Origin: Bacteroidota bacterium
GTDB taxonomy: Bacteria > Bacteroidota > Bacteroidia > Chitinophagales > Saprospiraceae
DNA: 12,724 nt
Direction of reading: 5' to 3'
NCBI GenBank assembly: GCA_024280135.1
Contig: JAJRQS010000017.1
Coordinates: forward strand, 1 to 12,724
Of the stretch, positions 6,779 through 12,724 are shown piece after piece. The translations under genes and the position numbers were made by a program. Below the pieces are notes generated by a model, which saw only the letters and a list, made by a program, of their open reading frames with translations, did no database searches and was not told the DNA's origin. Within the stretch, counting starts at the first letter, position 1, and every line of letters begins with the position of its first letter.

Positions 6779-9575
6779 TAATAGAACACTTTACGCAAAA
6801 ACAACTAAACAGCATAATATGAAAAATTTTACATTTTTAACCAACAAAACTTGGGGCGTAGTTTTCGCACTAGCTCTTACGTTTTTGAGCGTAAAATTAT
6901 CAGCCCAAATTAACATTAACTTAGTCTTGCAACACCCAACGCAAGTGAACTATACAAACGGAGGGGCGGAGGCTAATCCTACTGGAGGTACAGCTCCATA
7001 TAGTTATGCTTGGAGTGTCTCGACGGCTTCTGGTCATATTGCTTGGAGTCTTACGGCAGGAGAGTACAGTGTAACGGTAACCGATGCAGATGGGCAAAGT
7101 GTAACCGAAAACTTCACCTTAGTCGTAGGCGGTTCAGGGACAGGTTCTTCTGACCTTCAGGCAGGTATTAAGAAGCAAGATATTTCTTGTAATAATTACA
7201 ATGACGGTGCAGTTATGTCAGAGGCGACAGGTGGTCAACCTCCATACACTTATTTATGGAGTACAGGTTCTAAAGACGAATACATCTCAAACTTGAGTAA
7301 AGGTGATTACACATATACTGTGACGGATGCGCTTGGAAATACTGCTTCCGCAACAGCATCTATTGTGGAGCCAATCGCAACTGCTGTAACGATTACAAAA
7401 AGCCAAGAATGTGGATTGCCCGTTGATATCACAGTAACCGTTAATGAAGGAAAAGGTCCCTTTACACTTATGTGGCTAGAGGGGGGTGTCCTTTTAGATG
7501 CAAAAGAAGGTCTTAACTCAGGAGAATCATTTACTTTTACAGCTGATAAACAAACTGTTTATTACCTGTGTACCATGAATGCTGATGGTTGCCCACATGA
7601 TAATTGGGTGCCCGTTGCAGGCGGATTTGAATTACAAGCCAACGTGACACAAGGAGATTGTGATGGTACTCAGGCAAGTATTGGCTTATCGCCAACAACA
7701 ATTAATGGTCCAGCAACATATAGTTGGGAGGGTCCAAATAACTTTGTCTCAAATGACCAAAATATTGATAACCTAGCAGCAGGAACCTATAGCGTTACAG
7801 CTACAGATGCTGGCGGGTGTACCGCTACTTACAATACAACTGTTACAGAAGGTGGAGCAACAATGACTGTTGATGAAAATTTATTGAGTTCAAGACAGTG
7901 TGAAGGACAAATGGTTAGCCTTTCAAATGCTAATCCAAATGCAGACAAGTATCACTGGGAACTTCCAAGTGGCGAAGTGATTACAAGCCCTTATGACTTC
8001 TCAACCTTAGGAGAAGGAACACATATTCTAAATCTAGTACCAAATGAAGGTAACCCTTGTGCTGAGACGGTAACTCAAGAGGTAGTAGTCGGCGCTCCAG
8101 CAGTCGCTAACTTCGATTTCAAATTAGTGGGTTGTTTAGAAAGTGTTGAATTAACAGACTTATCTACTGCTCCTTCTCCTATTACGGGATGGTCGTGGGA
8201 TATTGCTGGAACAGAATTTAAAGAACAAAATCCTAAAATTCCGGCTGATTTAATCAATAGTGAAGACTTTAATGCTAAGTTGACAATCGAATTTGGAGAC
8301 GGTTGTTCTTTAACTTTAGACAAAATGATTCCTGTGGTTTCAATTGAAGAAAATGTACCACCTACCGCTTTGATTTGTGAGGAAGGAGGAAGTGTTTCTT
8401 TGAATCCTGGAGGAAGTTCTGCATACCAATATACTTGGAGCCCTGCGACAGGATTGGATGATCCGAATAGCCCAAATCCGACAGCTAGTCCTTCTGAAAC
8501 ACAAATCTACACGGTTGATATTGTAGATGTCAATGGTACAGAAAACTGCATGGTTACACAACAAGTAGAAGTGGTGGTTGCTCCTATCAGTATGCAAGCT
8601 GCTGGTGATACAGTACTTTGTGATGATGGGGCTATGGCTCCGTTGGTGGCCAGCCATGATGGAGATGACTTTGCTTGGTACGACAATGCTGAATTAACAG
8701 GAACACCCGTAAGTACTGCTTTAAATTTTATGGCTGAACCAGGTACTTATTATGCAGTTTCTACAAATGATGCAGGATGTAAGGAAGTCCAAGAGATTCA
8801 AGTATCATCAAGCCCAATTTCAACAGGGCTAGTTCAAGATGAATTTACGTTATGTAATGAAGATGAAGCAACGCTAGAAGTGGTTTCACCAGCAAGCACA
8901 GATTTAATTGAGTGGTTTAATGGAAATGAATTAATAGGAACGGGTAATCCTTTCCCGCTTGATTCTCCACAGTCAGGTGAATACACCGTTGTGGTAACCA
9001 ATGAAGATGGCTGTACTGCTACTGAAAAGGCTACTGTTGAAGTGATTGAAATAAATGTTGAAGCAAGTGCTGATCCTATAGAAATATATAGAGGTCAGAC
9101 AGCTGATTTAGATTCAGATGGCGGCTTTATGTCTTATAGCTGGACTCCAGACGATGGTTCTATTGATAACCCGAATACTGCCAACCCAGTTATTACACCA
9201 CAAGAAACGACTACTTATACACTAGTCGTAACGGACGACAATGGTTGTACCACTTCAAGTTCCGTAACAGTTACAGTGAAAGAAACTGAATGTGGGGAGC
9301 CATACATATACTTACCCAATGCTTTCACTCCAAATGGTGATGGCAATGGCAATGATGTGCTTTATTTGCATGGATTGAATTTGTCTCAGATACAGTTATC
9401 TATCTATAACAGATGGGGACAATTGGTCTTTGAGACTTTTGACCAGTCAATAGGGTGGGATGGCACCTTTAATGGTGAGCCTGTAGTACCAGATGTATAT
9501 GGCTTCTACCTACGAGTCACTTGTGACAATGGAGAAAAATATTTCAAGAAAGGTAATATTACCGTATTGAAATAA
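4377..9575 (+). CDS. single open frame joining an OmpA-family protein to a SprB-like T9SS substrate
   Basis: From ATG 4377 to TAA 9573-9575 the frame is open for 1732 codons and encodes two proteins that are normally separate genes. Residues 1-800 are a complete OmpA-type T9SS partner and residues 815-1732 are a complete secreted protein with its own signal peptide at the junction. The ATG at 4377 is chosen because it starts a signal peptide (MKNTITFIVIFF...TFGQ). An upstream TTG at 4329 would overlap the porP-like gene and add 16 meaningless residues. The linker of about 20 residues after RRVEI reads like translated intergenic DNA. A tandem TAA-TAG lies at 6779-6784 in the -1 frame, directly after the run CCCC at 6775-6778, so one added base would separate the genes. 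The cause could be a true fusion, a recent mutation or a sequencing error. See the module entries. Confidence 0.6.
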   Translation: MKNTITFIVIFFLVPALTFGQTRRAYEKKAEQYLNSQDYFGAMRYYQKAIALDSAKLNNVLGAADAARKFTAYSIAETHYLKALDIDTTHSTDALFWLGSVQNSQGKYELAQKNYQKWMEHNTPSNPLYSRAQRYIEHNLWAQTNPKFEEEVKVTNLGDDINSPDSDFGTAFRGDKMYYSSLRYLNEKDKARPKRYFSKLLVTDINGEGSRLDAGFNKEVGKHIGNLAFNPDGNVAYFTMGEYSKNGTISSQIYYAVVSEDGSFGEAVKLPAIINVENANVTHPYLVEVDGKVMMYYASNQFGGKGGLDIWSAELSGLDDFSNIENLAAINTEMDEVTPYFHARTHTVYFSSNGYAGYGDLDIFKSVQKDGVFGEVVNLKKPTNSSYNDTYYRLSEDGKKGYIASNRPSSAQIDPETGTCCNDIYELDVPVNVRLIVNTLNKLSKEVLNGVEVQIVNLTDGTIDTVALQTDGSRYFFPLEIGKDYKIVGMKDGFLGDEVLVSTKNLNGTETIEKDLMLEPKLELIALTFDKITQTPLPRAGVRLINLTDDTKVQKVNDKSNEFKFAIDYGKDYMLIAYREDFTTDTVLFSTKDMPFESETLTKKLYLEKDEGIYASLPIYFHNDEPNPRTTSVTATSSYETSYNRYKKLQGLYRKEYSRGFSAGEKQAAMDEVDRFFDDEVTKGYESLKRFADRLNKYMGRNKSVDIVIKGFASPLAPADYNVSLTKRRIDNVEKFLKEQLGGTLAPYFNSGRIKVVVEPYGETKAAPDVSDSPKNRKESVYNPKAARERRVEILQLKSAPNRTLYAKTTKQHNMKNFTFLTNKTWGVVFALALTFLSVKLSAQININLVLQHPTQVNYTNGGAEANPTGGTAPYSYAWSVSTASGHIAWSLTAGEYSVTVTDADGQSVTENFTLVVGGSGTGSSDLQAGIKKQDISCNNYNDGAVMSEATGGQPPYTYLWSTGSKDEYISNLSKGDYTYTVTDALGNTASATASIVEPIATAVTITKSQECGLPVDITVTVNEGKGPFTLMWLEGGVLLDAKEGLNSGESFTFTADKQTVYYLCTMNADGCPHDNWVPVAGGFELQANVTQGDCDGTQASIGLSPTTINGPATYSWEGPNNFVSNDQNIDNLAAGTYSVTATDAGGCTATYNTTVTEGGATMTVDENLLSSRQCEGQMVSLSNANPNADKYHWELPSGEVITSPYDFSTLGEGTHILNLVPNEGNPCAETVTQEVVVGAPAVANFDFKLVGCLESVELTDLSTAPSPITGWSWDIAGTEFKEQNPKIPADLINSEDFNAKLTIEFGDGCSLTLDKMIPVVSIEENVPPTALICEEGGSVSLNPGGSSAYQYTWSPATGLDDPNSPNPTASPSETQIYTVDIVDVNGTENCMVTQQVEVVVAPISMQAAGDTVLCDDGAMAPLVASHDGDDFAWYDNAELTGTPVSTALNFMAEPGTYYAVSTNDAGCKEVQEIQVSSSPISTGLVQDEFTLCNEDEATLEVVSPASTDLIEWFNGNELIGTGNPFPLDSPQSGEYTVVVTNEDGCTATEKATVEVIEINVEASADPIEIYRGQTADLDSDGGFMSYSWTPDDGSIDNPNTANPVITPQETTTYTLVVTDDNGCTTSSSVTVTVKETECGEPYIYLPNAFTPNGDGNGNDVLYLHGLNLSQIQLSIYNRWGQLVFETFDQSIGWDGTFNGEPVVPDVYGFYLRVTCDNGEKYFKKGNITVLK
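6819..9575 (+). CDS. SprB-repeat, Ig/PKD-like secreted protein with T9SS type B sorting domain (likely own start)
   Basis: Read from ATG 6819 this is a 918-residue protein. A signal peptide covers about 1-29 (hydrophobic GVVFALALTFLS, ending KLSA). SprB-type repeats follow, with the pattern TGG-x-x-PY-x-Y-x-W-S ... G-x-Y-x-V-T-V-T-D-A at about 50-105 and 120-185, and a diverged copy at about 278-345. A PKD-like segment is near 427-505 and a series of Ig-like beta domains spans about 510-822. The last 90 or so residues (about 826-918) form the gliding-motility-associated / T9SS type B C-terminal sorting domain: LPNAFTPNGDGNGNDVL, IYNRWGQLVFE, WDGTFNGEPV, YGFYLRV, ending KKGNITVLK. It should be exported through T9SS and act at the cell surface, probably as an adhesin. 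It is in frame with the OmpA module, but the complete internal signal peptide argues for independent initiation. Confidence 0.75.
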   Translation: MKNFTFLTNKTWGVVFALALTFLSVKLSAQININLVLQHPTQVNYTNGGAEANPTGGTAPYSYAWSVSTASGHIAWSLTAGEYSVTVTDADGQSVTENFTLVVGGSGTGSSDLQAGIKKQDISCNNYNDGAVMSEATGGQPPYTYLWSTGSKDEYISNLSKGDYTYTVTDALGNTASATASIVEPIATAVTITKSQECGLPVDITVTVNEGKGPFTLMWLEGGVLLDAKEGLNSGESFTFTADKQTVYYLCTMNADGCPHDNWVPVAGGFELQANVTQGDCDGTQASIGLSPTTINGPATYSWEGPNNFVSNDQNIDNLAAGTYSVTATDAGGCTATYNTTVTEGGATMTVDENLLSSRQCEGQMVSLSNANPNADKYHWELPSGEVITSPYDFSTLGEGTHILNLVPNEGNPCAETVTQEVVVGAPAVANFDFKLVGCLESVELTDLSTAPSPITGWSWDIAGTEFKEQNPKIPADLINSEDFNAKLTIEFGDGCSLTLDKMIPVVSIEENVPPTALICEEGGSVSLNPGGSSAYQYTWSPATGLDDPNSPNPTASPSETQIYTVDIVDVNGTENCMVTQQVEVVVAPISMQAAGDTVLCDDGAMAPLVASHDGDDFAWYDNAELTGTPVSTALNFMAEPGTYYAVSTNDAGCKEVQEIQVSSSPISTGLVQDEFTLCNEDEATLEVVSPASTDLIEWFNGNELIGTGNPFPLDSPQSGEYTVVVTNEDGCTATEKATVEVIEINVEASADPIEIYRGQTADLDSDGGFMSYSWTPDDGSIDNPNTANPVITPQETTTYTLVVTDDNGCTTSSSVTVTVKETECGEPYIYLPNAFTPNGDGNGNDVLYLHGLNLSQIQLSIYNRWGQLVFETFDQSIGWDGTFNGEPVVPDVYGFYLRVTCDNGEKYFKKGNITVLK

Positions 9576-9601
9576 GCTGCTGTTTAATTTAACCTAAGAA
9601 A

Positions 9602-9633
9602 AAGCTGCAACCTACTGGGTTGTGGCTTTTTTT
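9602..9633 (+). terminator. intrinsic terminator of the T9SS operon
   Basis: AAGCTGCAACC (9602-9612) pairs with GGTTGTGGCTT (9618-9628), with G-U pairs in the middle and a 5-nt loop. A run of seven T (9627-9633) follows. It lies 26 nt after the stop codon and closes the 6-kb unit. Confidence 0.88.
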
Positions 9634-9693
9634 GTTAGTAGCTGGAGGTCAAAAAAAAAAGGCTTTTTTAGCTTAAATGTTAAAGGTTTCTAT

Positions 9694-9701
9694 TATATTT
9701 G
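9694..9701 (+). promoter_or_regulatory. -7 element of the DUF2853 gene promoter
   Basis: TATATTTG matches TAnnTTTG; no good -33 element is seen. Transcription would begin near 9708. This excludes the upstream ATG at 9677 and supports the ATG at 9740 as the start. Confidence 0.5.
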
Positions 9702-9739
9702 CCATTGATATTTTTCTTTTAACAAATAATAATTGCACT

Positions 9740-10078
9740 ATGAGTAAGTTCGATGAACAAATTGACATTTACCTAGCAGAATTTAAGGATAACCTTAAAA
9801 TGTCTGTCGATGAGGATTTATTAAGAAGTATTACTAAAGGTTTAGGGCCATCTATCTACGGATTAGATGCTTCTAGAGTATCTTGTTCAGATCCAGAAGA
9901 AATGGCTAGAGTTAAGAATAATTTCGCGATTAAGAAGTTAGGATTAGCTGATGATGCTGCTACGGATGCTGCGCTAAAGGAAGTTTGTTCAGAAATGGGC
10001 AGCTCTAATAGAAACAAGTTCAGAGCTATGTTTTACTACTTGTTAGTTAAGAAGTTTAACAAAGAAGGAAACTTCTAG
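9740..10078 (+). CDS. DUF2853 family protein
   Basis: The 112-residue soluble, mostly helical protein starts MSKFDEQIDIYLAEFK. It carries the conserved stretches of the DUF2853 family: VDEDLLRSITKGLGPSIY, ASRVSCSD, VKNNFAIKKLGL and EMGSSNRNKFRAMFYYLLVKKF. The family's function is unknown. The in-frame ATG at 9677 would add 21 hydrophobic residues, but it lies upstream of the likely transcription start and does not belong to the family, so the start at 9740 is preferred. The gene stands alone with its own promoter and a terminator 25 nt after the stop. I infer a small cytoplasmic protein. Confidence 0.9.
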   Translation: MSKFDEQIDIYLAEFKDNLKMSVDEDLLRSITKGLGPSIYGLDASRVSCSDPEEMARVKNNFAIKKLGLADDAATDAALKEVCSEMGSSNRNKFRAMFYYLLVKKFNKEGNF

Positions 10079-10103
10079 GTTTTACAGTATGATTAATGTT
10101 TAG

Positions 10104-10134
10104 AACCCAATACTTTTAGTATTGGGTTTTTTTT
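10104..10134 (+). terminator. intrinsic terminator of the DUF2853 gene
   Basis: AACCCAATACT (10104-10114) pairs perfectly with AGTATTGGGTT (10118-10128) around a TTT loop, and eight T (10127-10134) follow. It serves the plus strand only; there is no T-tract on the other side for the convergent phosphatase gene. Confidence 0.93.
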
Positions 10135-10216
10135 GTATCTAAAGTAGTAATAGGTAAGTCAGTGATTGTTAAACCAGCGAAAGCATATAAACCTAAAATA
10201 AATTCAGCTGCCTTAT

Positions 10217-11458
10217 TTATTTTTTAATTTTGCAGGTTAGTACTGTTATATCATCTGGAAAGGATTGAGCCCCCTTAAAATCCAAAACATATTGATATAG
10301 TTTTTCATTAAACTGATTTGCTGAAAGATGAAAATGCTCTTTCGAGAAATCAATTAATTTTTCTTCTGAAAGGTAATTTCCTTCATCATTGGTCAAGTCC
10401 GTAATGCCATCCGTAAAAGAAAAAATTAAATTGGGCCTTGACAATTCTTCATAGCCCATTTCAATCATCGGTAATTGCTCGATTGCACCCAAGACTAAAC
10501 ACCCATCTCGAAGGGTCGTTACCTTGGATTGACTAATCATTATGGGAGGGATGTGACCAGCATTGATGTACGATAAAGTATTGTTCGGTAAATCAAGAAT
10601 ACCAATGAAGAAGGTAATGAATCGCTCCCCCTTTGTGACTTCAAAGATTGATTTATTCAATTGCTGAACCAATGTAGTTAATGAGGTTTCTTTGAAAATA
10701 AGCCCACGTAGTATGGCTTGAAAATTAGCCATCAGCAAAGCAGCACTAATACCCTTACCCGAAATATCTGCAATACAAAAGGCAAAACGATCTCCATCCA
10801 AAGGAAAATAATCATAATAGTCCCCGCCCACTTGAGAATGTTGTCTATATATCTTGTCTATTTCAAAAGTAGTTTGATTGGGCAGTGTTTTGGGTAAGAG
10901 CATTTGTTGAATCTCTGAAGCTAGAGATAGCTCCTTGTTCATGACTTCTTGCTCTACTTTTGCTCGGAAGAGTCGTTTGTTCTCAACACCAACCGCTATG
11001 AAATTAGTAATAGCAGTAATGAATTGTATTTTGTCATAGGCATCAAGCTCGCCAGCTATTCCTCCAAGATAAGCGCAGGCGATGGGGTGATCTTTGTGCC
11101 TTACGGGAATGATAAAGTCAAATTGATTAAGAAAAGTACTTTTGTTTTTTTCCGCTTTTGTAGGCTCCGATAAGGATAAGGGTATATCATCCTTCGTGAA
11201 CTTTTTCTTTTGGATGCCTTTGGAGGTAACCATTTGCCACTTGCCTTGATTATTAACGAGTAGTGCTAATCTCTTGATTCCCAAATCCCAAGTAACAAAG
11301 GAATTATACATTTTGTAAAGCCCTTCCTCATGGAGATTGTTATTAATGGCCTGGGTGATGGCAAGGAGACTATTCATTTGCAACTTTTTAAGATGCAATT
11401 CATGTTCTAACTGCTCCATTCGAGTGGATGGGCTTAATATTTTAGGGGTCTTTTCCAT
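10217..11458 (-). CDS. GAF-like sensor / SpoIIE (RsbU)-type PP2C serine phosphatase
   Basis: The 413-residue protein starts MEKTPKILSP. It has a helical, probably coiled-coil N-terminus (about 14-38), a GAF-like sensory domain (about 42-165), a linker helix and a SpoIIE/RsbU PP2C catalytic domain (about 180-413). Catalytic-domain marks are EIQQMLLP at the linker, GGDYYDY (211-217), ADISGKGISAALLMA (from 230), INAGHIPPI (about 298-306), FTDGITDL (348-355) and DDITVL (402-407). The metal-binding aspartates of these motifs are all present, so it should be active. Family members dephosphorylate anti-anti-sigma (STAS) proteins in partner-switching control; no partner gene is in the window. The frame continues upstream to a GTG at 11581, but those 41 residues are not conserved-looking and run into the DnaA-box cluster, so ATG 11458 is preferred. 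The promoter is unclear (TACCTTTC is one mismatch from a -7). Confidence 0.9.
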   Translation of the reverse strand: MEKTPKILSPSTRMEQLEHELHLKKLQMNSLLAITQAINNNLHEEGLYKMYNSFVTWDLGIKRLALLVNNQGKWQMVTSKGIQKKKFTKDDIPLSLSEPTKAEKNKSTFLNQFDFIIPVRHKDHPIACAYLGGIAGELDAYDKIQFITAITNFIAVGVENKRLFRAKVEQEVMNKELSLASEIQQMLLPKTLPNQTTFEIDKIYRQHSQVGGDYYDYFPLDGDRFAFCIADISGKGISAALLMANFQAILRGLIFKETSLTTLVQQLNKSIFEVTKGERFITFFIGILDLPNNTLSYINAGHIPPIMISQSKVTTLRDGCLVLGAIEQLPMIEMGYEELSRPNLIFSFTDGITDLTNDEGNYLSEEKLIDFSKEHFHLSANQFNEKLYQYVLDFKGAQSFPDDITVLTCKIKK

Positions 11459-11562
11459 TAGTATTGGAAAGGTACAATCTTTTTGATACCTAAAAAAAAA
11501 TAATCCTAGAAAACTACCTATTAAATGGAATGCGCCCCCCTCTTTTCTTGAAAGAATAAGGG

Positions 11563-11658
11563 TTTTCCACAAGTTTTCCACAATGTGGAAAACTTATATA
11601 TATTCGTATTATATTGATAATCAACTAGTTATAAGGTTAATCCACAAAATGTGGAAAA
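11563..11658. other. candidate replication origin: cluster of five DnaA-box-like sites
   Basis: TTTTCCACA occurs at 11563-11571 and 11574-11582 (plus) and, inverted, as TGTGGAAAA at 11584-11592 and 11650-11658 (minus). TAATCCACA lies at 11638-11646 (plus). Each differs by one base from the DnaA box TTATCCACA. Sites two and three form a perfect 12-bp inverted repeat with a 1-nt centre (11571-11595). Between the clusters lies an AT-rich stretch (11592-11637) that could be the unwinding element. Bacteroidota origins are often not next to dnaA, so the lack of dnaA here does not argue against it. Confidence 0.5.
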
Positions 11659-11667
11659 CTTTGGGTA

Positions 11668-11695
11668 TTTGAAGTTGATAAAGTCCTTACATTTG
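11668..11695 (+). promoter_or_regulatory. possible promoter of structured RNA C
   Basis: TACATTTG at 11688-11695 matches TAnnTTTG exactly. A TTTG at 11668-11671 gives a 16-nt spacer, which is shorter than usual. Confidence 0.4.
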
Positions 11696-11701
11696 TTGTC
11701 C

Positions 11702-11869
11702 AATGATGGCGAGTGTAACTATTCGCTTGGAAGTTGGAGCGAAACGAAAAACTACCATTCCCCTCAAAACAGGGAAGTTGTTGAAGATAAGCGGAGTATC
11801 CGCCAAAGAAGCGGTTTGATTTACATTGTTTCCGGGCGGGCTAACATTTTTTGTTAGTTCGCCTTTTTT
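11702..11869 (+). ncRNA. candidate structured non-coding RNA C
   Basis: A region of about 168 nt between a -7-like element and a strong terminator, with several hairpins. TTCGCT (11722-11727) pairs with AGCGAA (11738-11743). TTCCC (11758-11762) pairs with GGGAA (11772-11776). GCGGA (11791-11795) pairs with TCCGC (11799-11803). The CCGC at 11800-11803 can instead pair with GCGG at 11811-11814, and CCGCC (11800-11804) with GGCGG of the terminator stem. No gene in the same direction follows, because the next gene is on the minus strand, so a stand-alone RNA fits better than a leader. No known family is recognised and there is no paralogue in the window to give covariation support. Confidence 0.4.
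11835..11869 (+). terminator. intrinsic terminator, plus strand
   Basis: GGCGGGCTAAC (11835-11845) pairs with GTTAGTTCGCC (11853-11863), with two G-U pairs and a 7-nt loop. Six T follow. No plus-strand protein gene precedes it, which is the main reason to suspect an RNA gene upstream. Confidence 0.85.
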
Positions 11870-11908
11870 ATGCGCAGATGCCAGTTTGTTCAAATAAATG
11901 TAGGAGAA

Positions 11909-12724
11909 TTACATCATTTTATTCCGCCTAAAAAATAAAGCCAATATAGCGGAAATGAGAATAGAGATCAGGATAATCCCAACAAAGGCAAAGGAATTAT
12001 GCTCTAGCCCATTTGGCACATTCATACCATAAAAACTGGCAATTAAAGTAGGAACCATCAATAAGAAAGTGATAATGGTCAGCCGATGGATGACCAGATT
12101 GAGGTTGTTAGAAATAATGGAAGAGTACGTATCCATTGTGCCTTTCAAAATGTGCGTATAGAGGTTTGCCATAGCAAGCCCCTGAGAAGCATCAATGATG
12201 ATGTCTTCTAATAGATCTTCTAGATCTTCTTGTCCTCGGAGCTCCAAATGATCCGACCTTTTTAATTTCCTTTTGAGTAGTTCGTTGGCACTCAAAGCAT
12301 CTACAAAATAAACCAAACTTTTTTCGATTGATAACAATTGTTGCAGTTCAATATGTTTACTAGTGGAGTTAAATAGTTTTTTCTCAATTTGATTTCGTGT
12401 GCCATTTAATTTGCGCAAGCTAGTCAAAAAACGATATACATTATGCTCCAATATTTTTAATATAAAATGTTTTCGGTGAGAGATATCTACTTTGACCCGA
12501 CCCTTGAAAAATAATTCTAGGATGGGGTTCGTATTATTGGAAATAGTGATGAGATGATCATCTTCTGTTAAGATAATACCTAATGGTTCTGTAACAAATA
12601 AAACATCCTCTTCCCGTTCGGTTTCTTTTTCAATGGCTACAGAAAAAAGTATGAGCTTAGCTTCGTCTTCTCGTTCATAACGCGCTCTTTCCTCAGAATC
12701 TAATGCATCGGTTAAAAAGTCAGG
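11909..12724 (-). CDS. corA: CorA-family divalent metal ion transporter (N-terminus outside window)
   Basis: The minus frame is open from the right edge (12724) to TAA at 11909-11911, giving the last 271 residues of the protein. The edge-proximal part reads PDFLTDALDSEERARYERED, which matches the N-terminal cytoplasmic domain of CorA proteins (DFL-x-D-x-L-D-x-x-E-x-x-R). Long charged helices follow, then two C-terminal membrane segments: TIITFLLMVPTLIASF, ending in the signature YGMN (residues 232-235 of this fragment), and FVGIILISILISAILALFF. The protein ends with a basic RRNKMM. Methionine at 12451 is internal, not the start. By family knowledge it forms a pentameric inner-membrane Mg2+ (or Co2+/Ni2+) channel. 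Only about 40-50 N-terminal residues seem to be missing. No minus-strand terminator with a T-tract is seen after the stop. Confidence 0.92.
   Translation of the reverse strand, partial: PDFLTDALDSEERARYEREDEAKLILFSVAIEKETEREEDVLFVTEPLGIILTEDDHLITISNNTNPILELFFKGRVKVDISHRKHFILKILEHNVYRFLTSLRKLNGTRNQIEKKLFNSTSKHIELQQLLSIEKSLVYFVDALSANELLKRKLKRSDHLELRGQEDLEDLLEDIIIDASQGLAMANLYTHILKGTMDTYSSIISNNLNLVIHRLTIITFLLMVPTLIASFYGMNVPNGLEHNSFAFVGIILISILISAILALFFRRNKMM

Larger units (their letters stand above)
11459..11908. other. 450-nt intergenic region: candidate origin plus candidate RNA
   Basis: No credible protein gene is seen; small overlapping frames at 11651-11857 (+) and 11687-11893 (-) look accidental. 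The left part carries the DnaA-box-like cluster (11563-11658). The right part carries a promoter-like element, several hairpins and a plus-strand terminator. Confidence 0.7.

Noticed and set aside
9677..9739. N-terminal extension of the DUF2853 protein from ATG 9677
   Set aside because: It lies upstream of the predicted transcription start and adds residues foreign to the family.
11459..11581. N-terminal extension of the phosphatase from a GTG at 11581
   Set aside because: It would place coding sequence in the DnaA-box cluster and adds an uncharacteristic sequence; ATG 11458 begins a typical family N-terminus.
11571..11595. Perfect palindrome as an intrinsic terminator
   Set aside because: A 1-nt centre cannot form a normal hairpin loop and no T-tract follows; protein-binding sites explain it better.
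11651..11893. Small open frames on both strands in the gap before corA
   Set aside because: They overlap each other, the terminator and the hairpins. Their compositions do not look like proteins and the starts are not supported.
1..12724. CRISPR arrays, insertion sequences, tRNA or rRNA genes
   Set aside because: No regularly spaced repeats, transposase sequences, terminal repeats or recognisable tRNA/rRNA segments were found on either strand.

Overview
The window looks like a chromosomal segment of a low-GC member of the Bacteroidota, plausibly a gliding or surface-associated lineage such as the Saprospiria, though I cannot fix the genus. The evidence is a PorP/SprF protein, an OmpA/TPR/beta-propeller protein and a secreted protein with a type IX secretion (T9SS) type B sorting domain. 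Bacteroidota-type promoters (TTTG or TTG, about 19 nt, TAnnTTTG) precede several units, and no Shine-Dalgarno sites are evident.

Layout. Positions 1-1318 hold two co-directional genes for exported proteins: a gene cut by the left edge and an MbnP-family lipoprotein. Positions 1319-2100 have no convincing protein gene. They hold two tandem, related units, each with a near-consensus promoter, a structured RNA and a strong intrinsic terminator. The stems of the two RNAs differ by paired (compensatory) substitutions, so I read them as paralogous non-coding RNAs. This is the strongest candidate here for something undescribed. Positions 2070-2903 (minus) encode an esterase-like alpha/beta hydrolase whose last codons lie inside the terminator of the second RNA. 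Positions 2904-3333 are a regulatory intergenic region.

Positions 3334-9575 are a T9SS-associated operon: porP/sprF-like, then OmpA-family, then a SprB-like T9SS substrate, closed by a terminator at 9602-9633. The last two genes are joined in one open frame with no stop, although a complete second signal peptide lies at the junction. A one-base indel in a run of C would restore a tandem stop. Positions 9740-10078 encode a DUF2853 protein with its own promoter and terminator.

Positions 10217-11458 (minus) encode a GAF-SpoIIE/RsbU-type PP2C phosphatase. The following gap (11459-11908) contains a cluster of five DnaA-box-like 9-mers around an AT-rich core, which is a candidate replication origin. 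It also holds a third possible non-coding RNA ending in a strong terminator. The right edge cuts a CorA-type divalent cation transporter (minus).

The T9SS operon genes probably act together: an outer-membrane PorP-like barrel, a periplasmic peptidoglycan-binding OmpA partner and a large secreted adhesin-like protein. The other genes look like independent transcription units.
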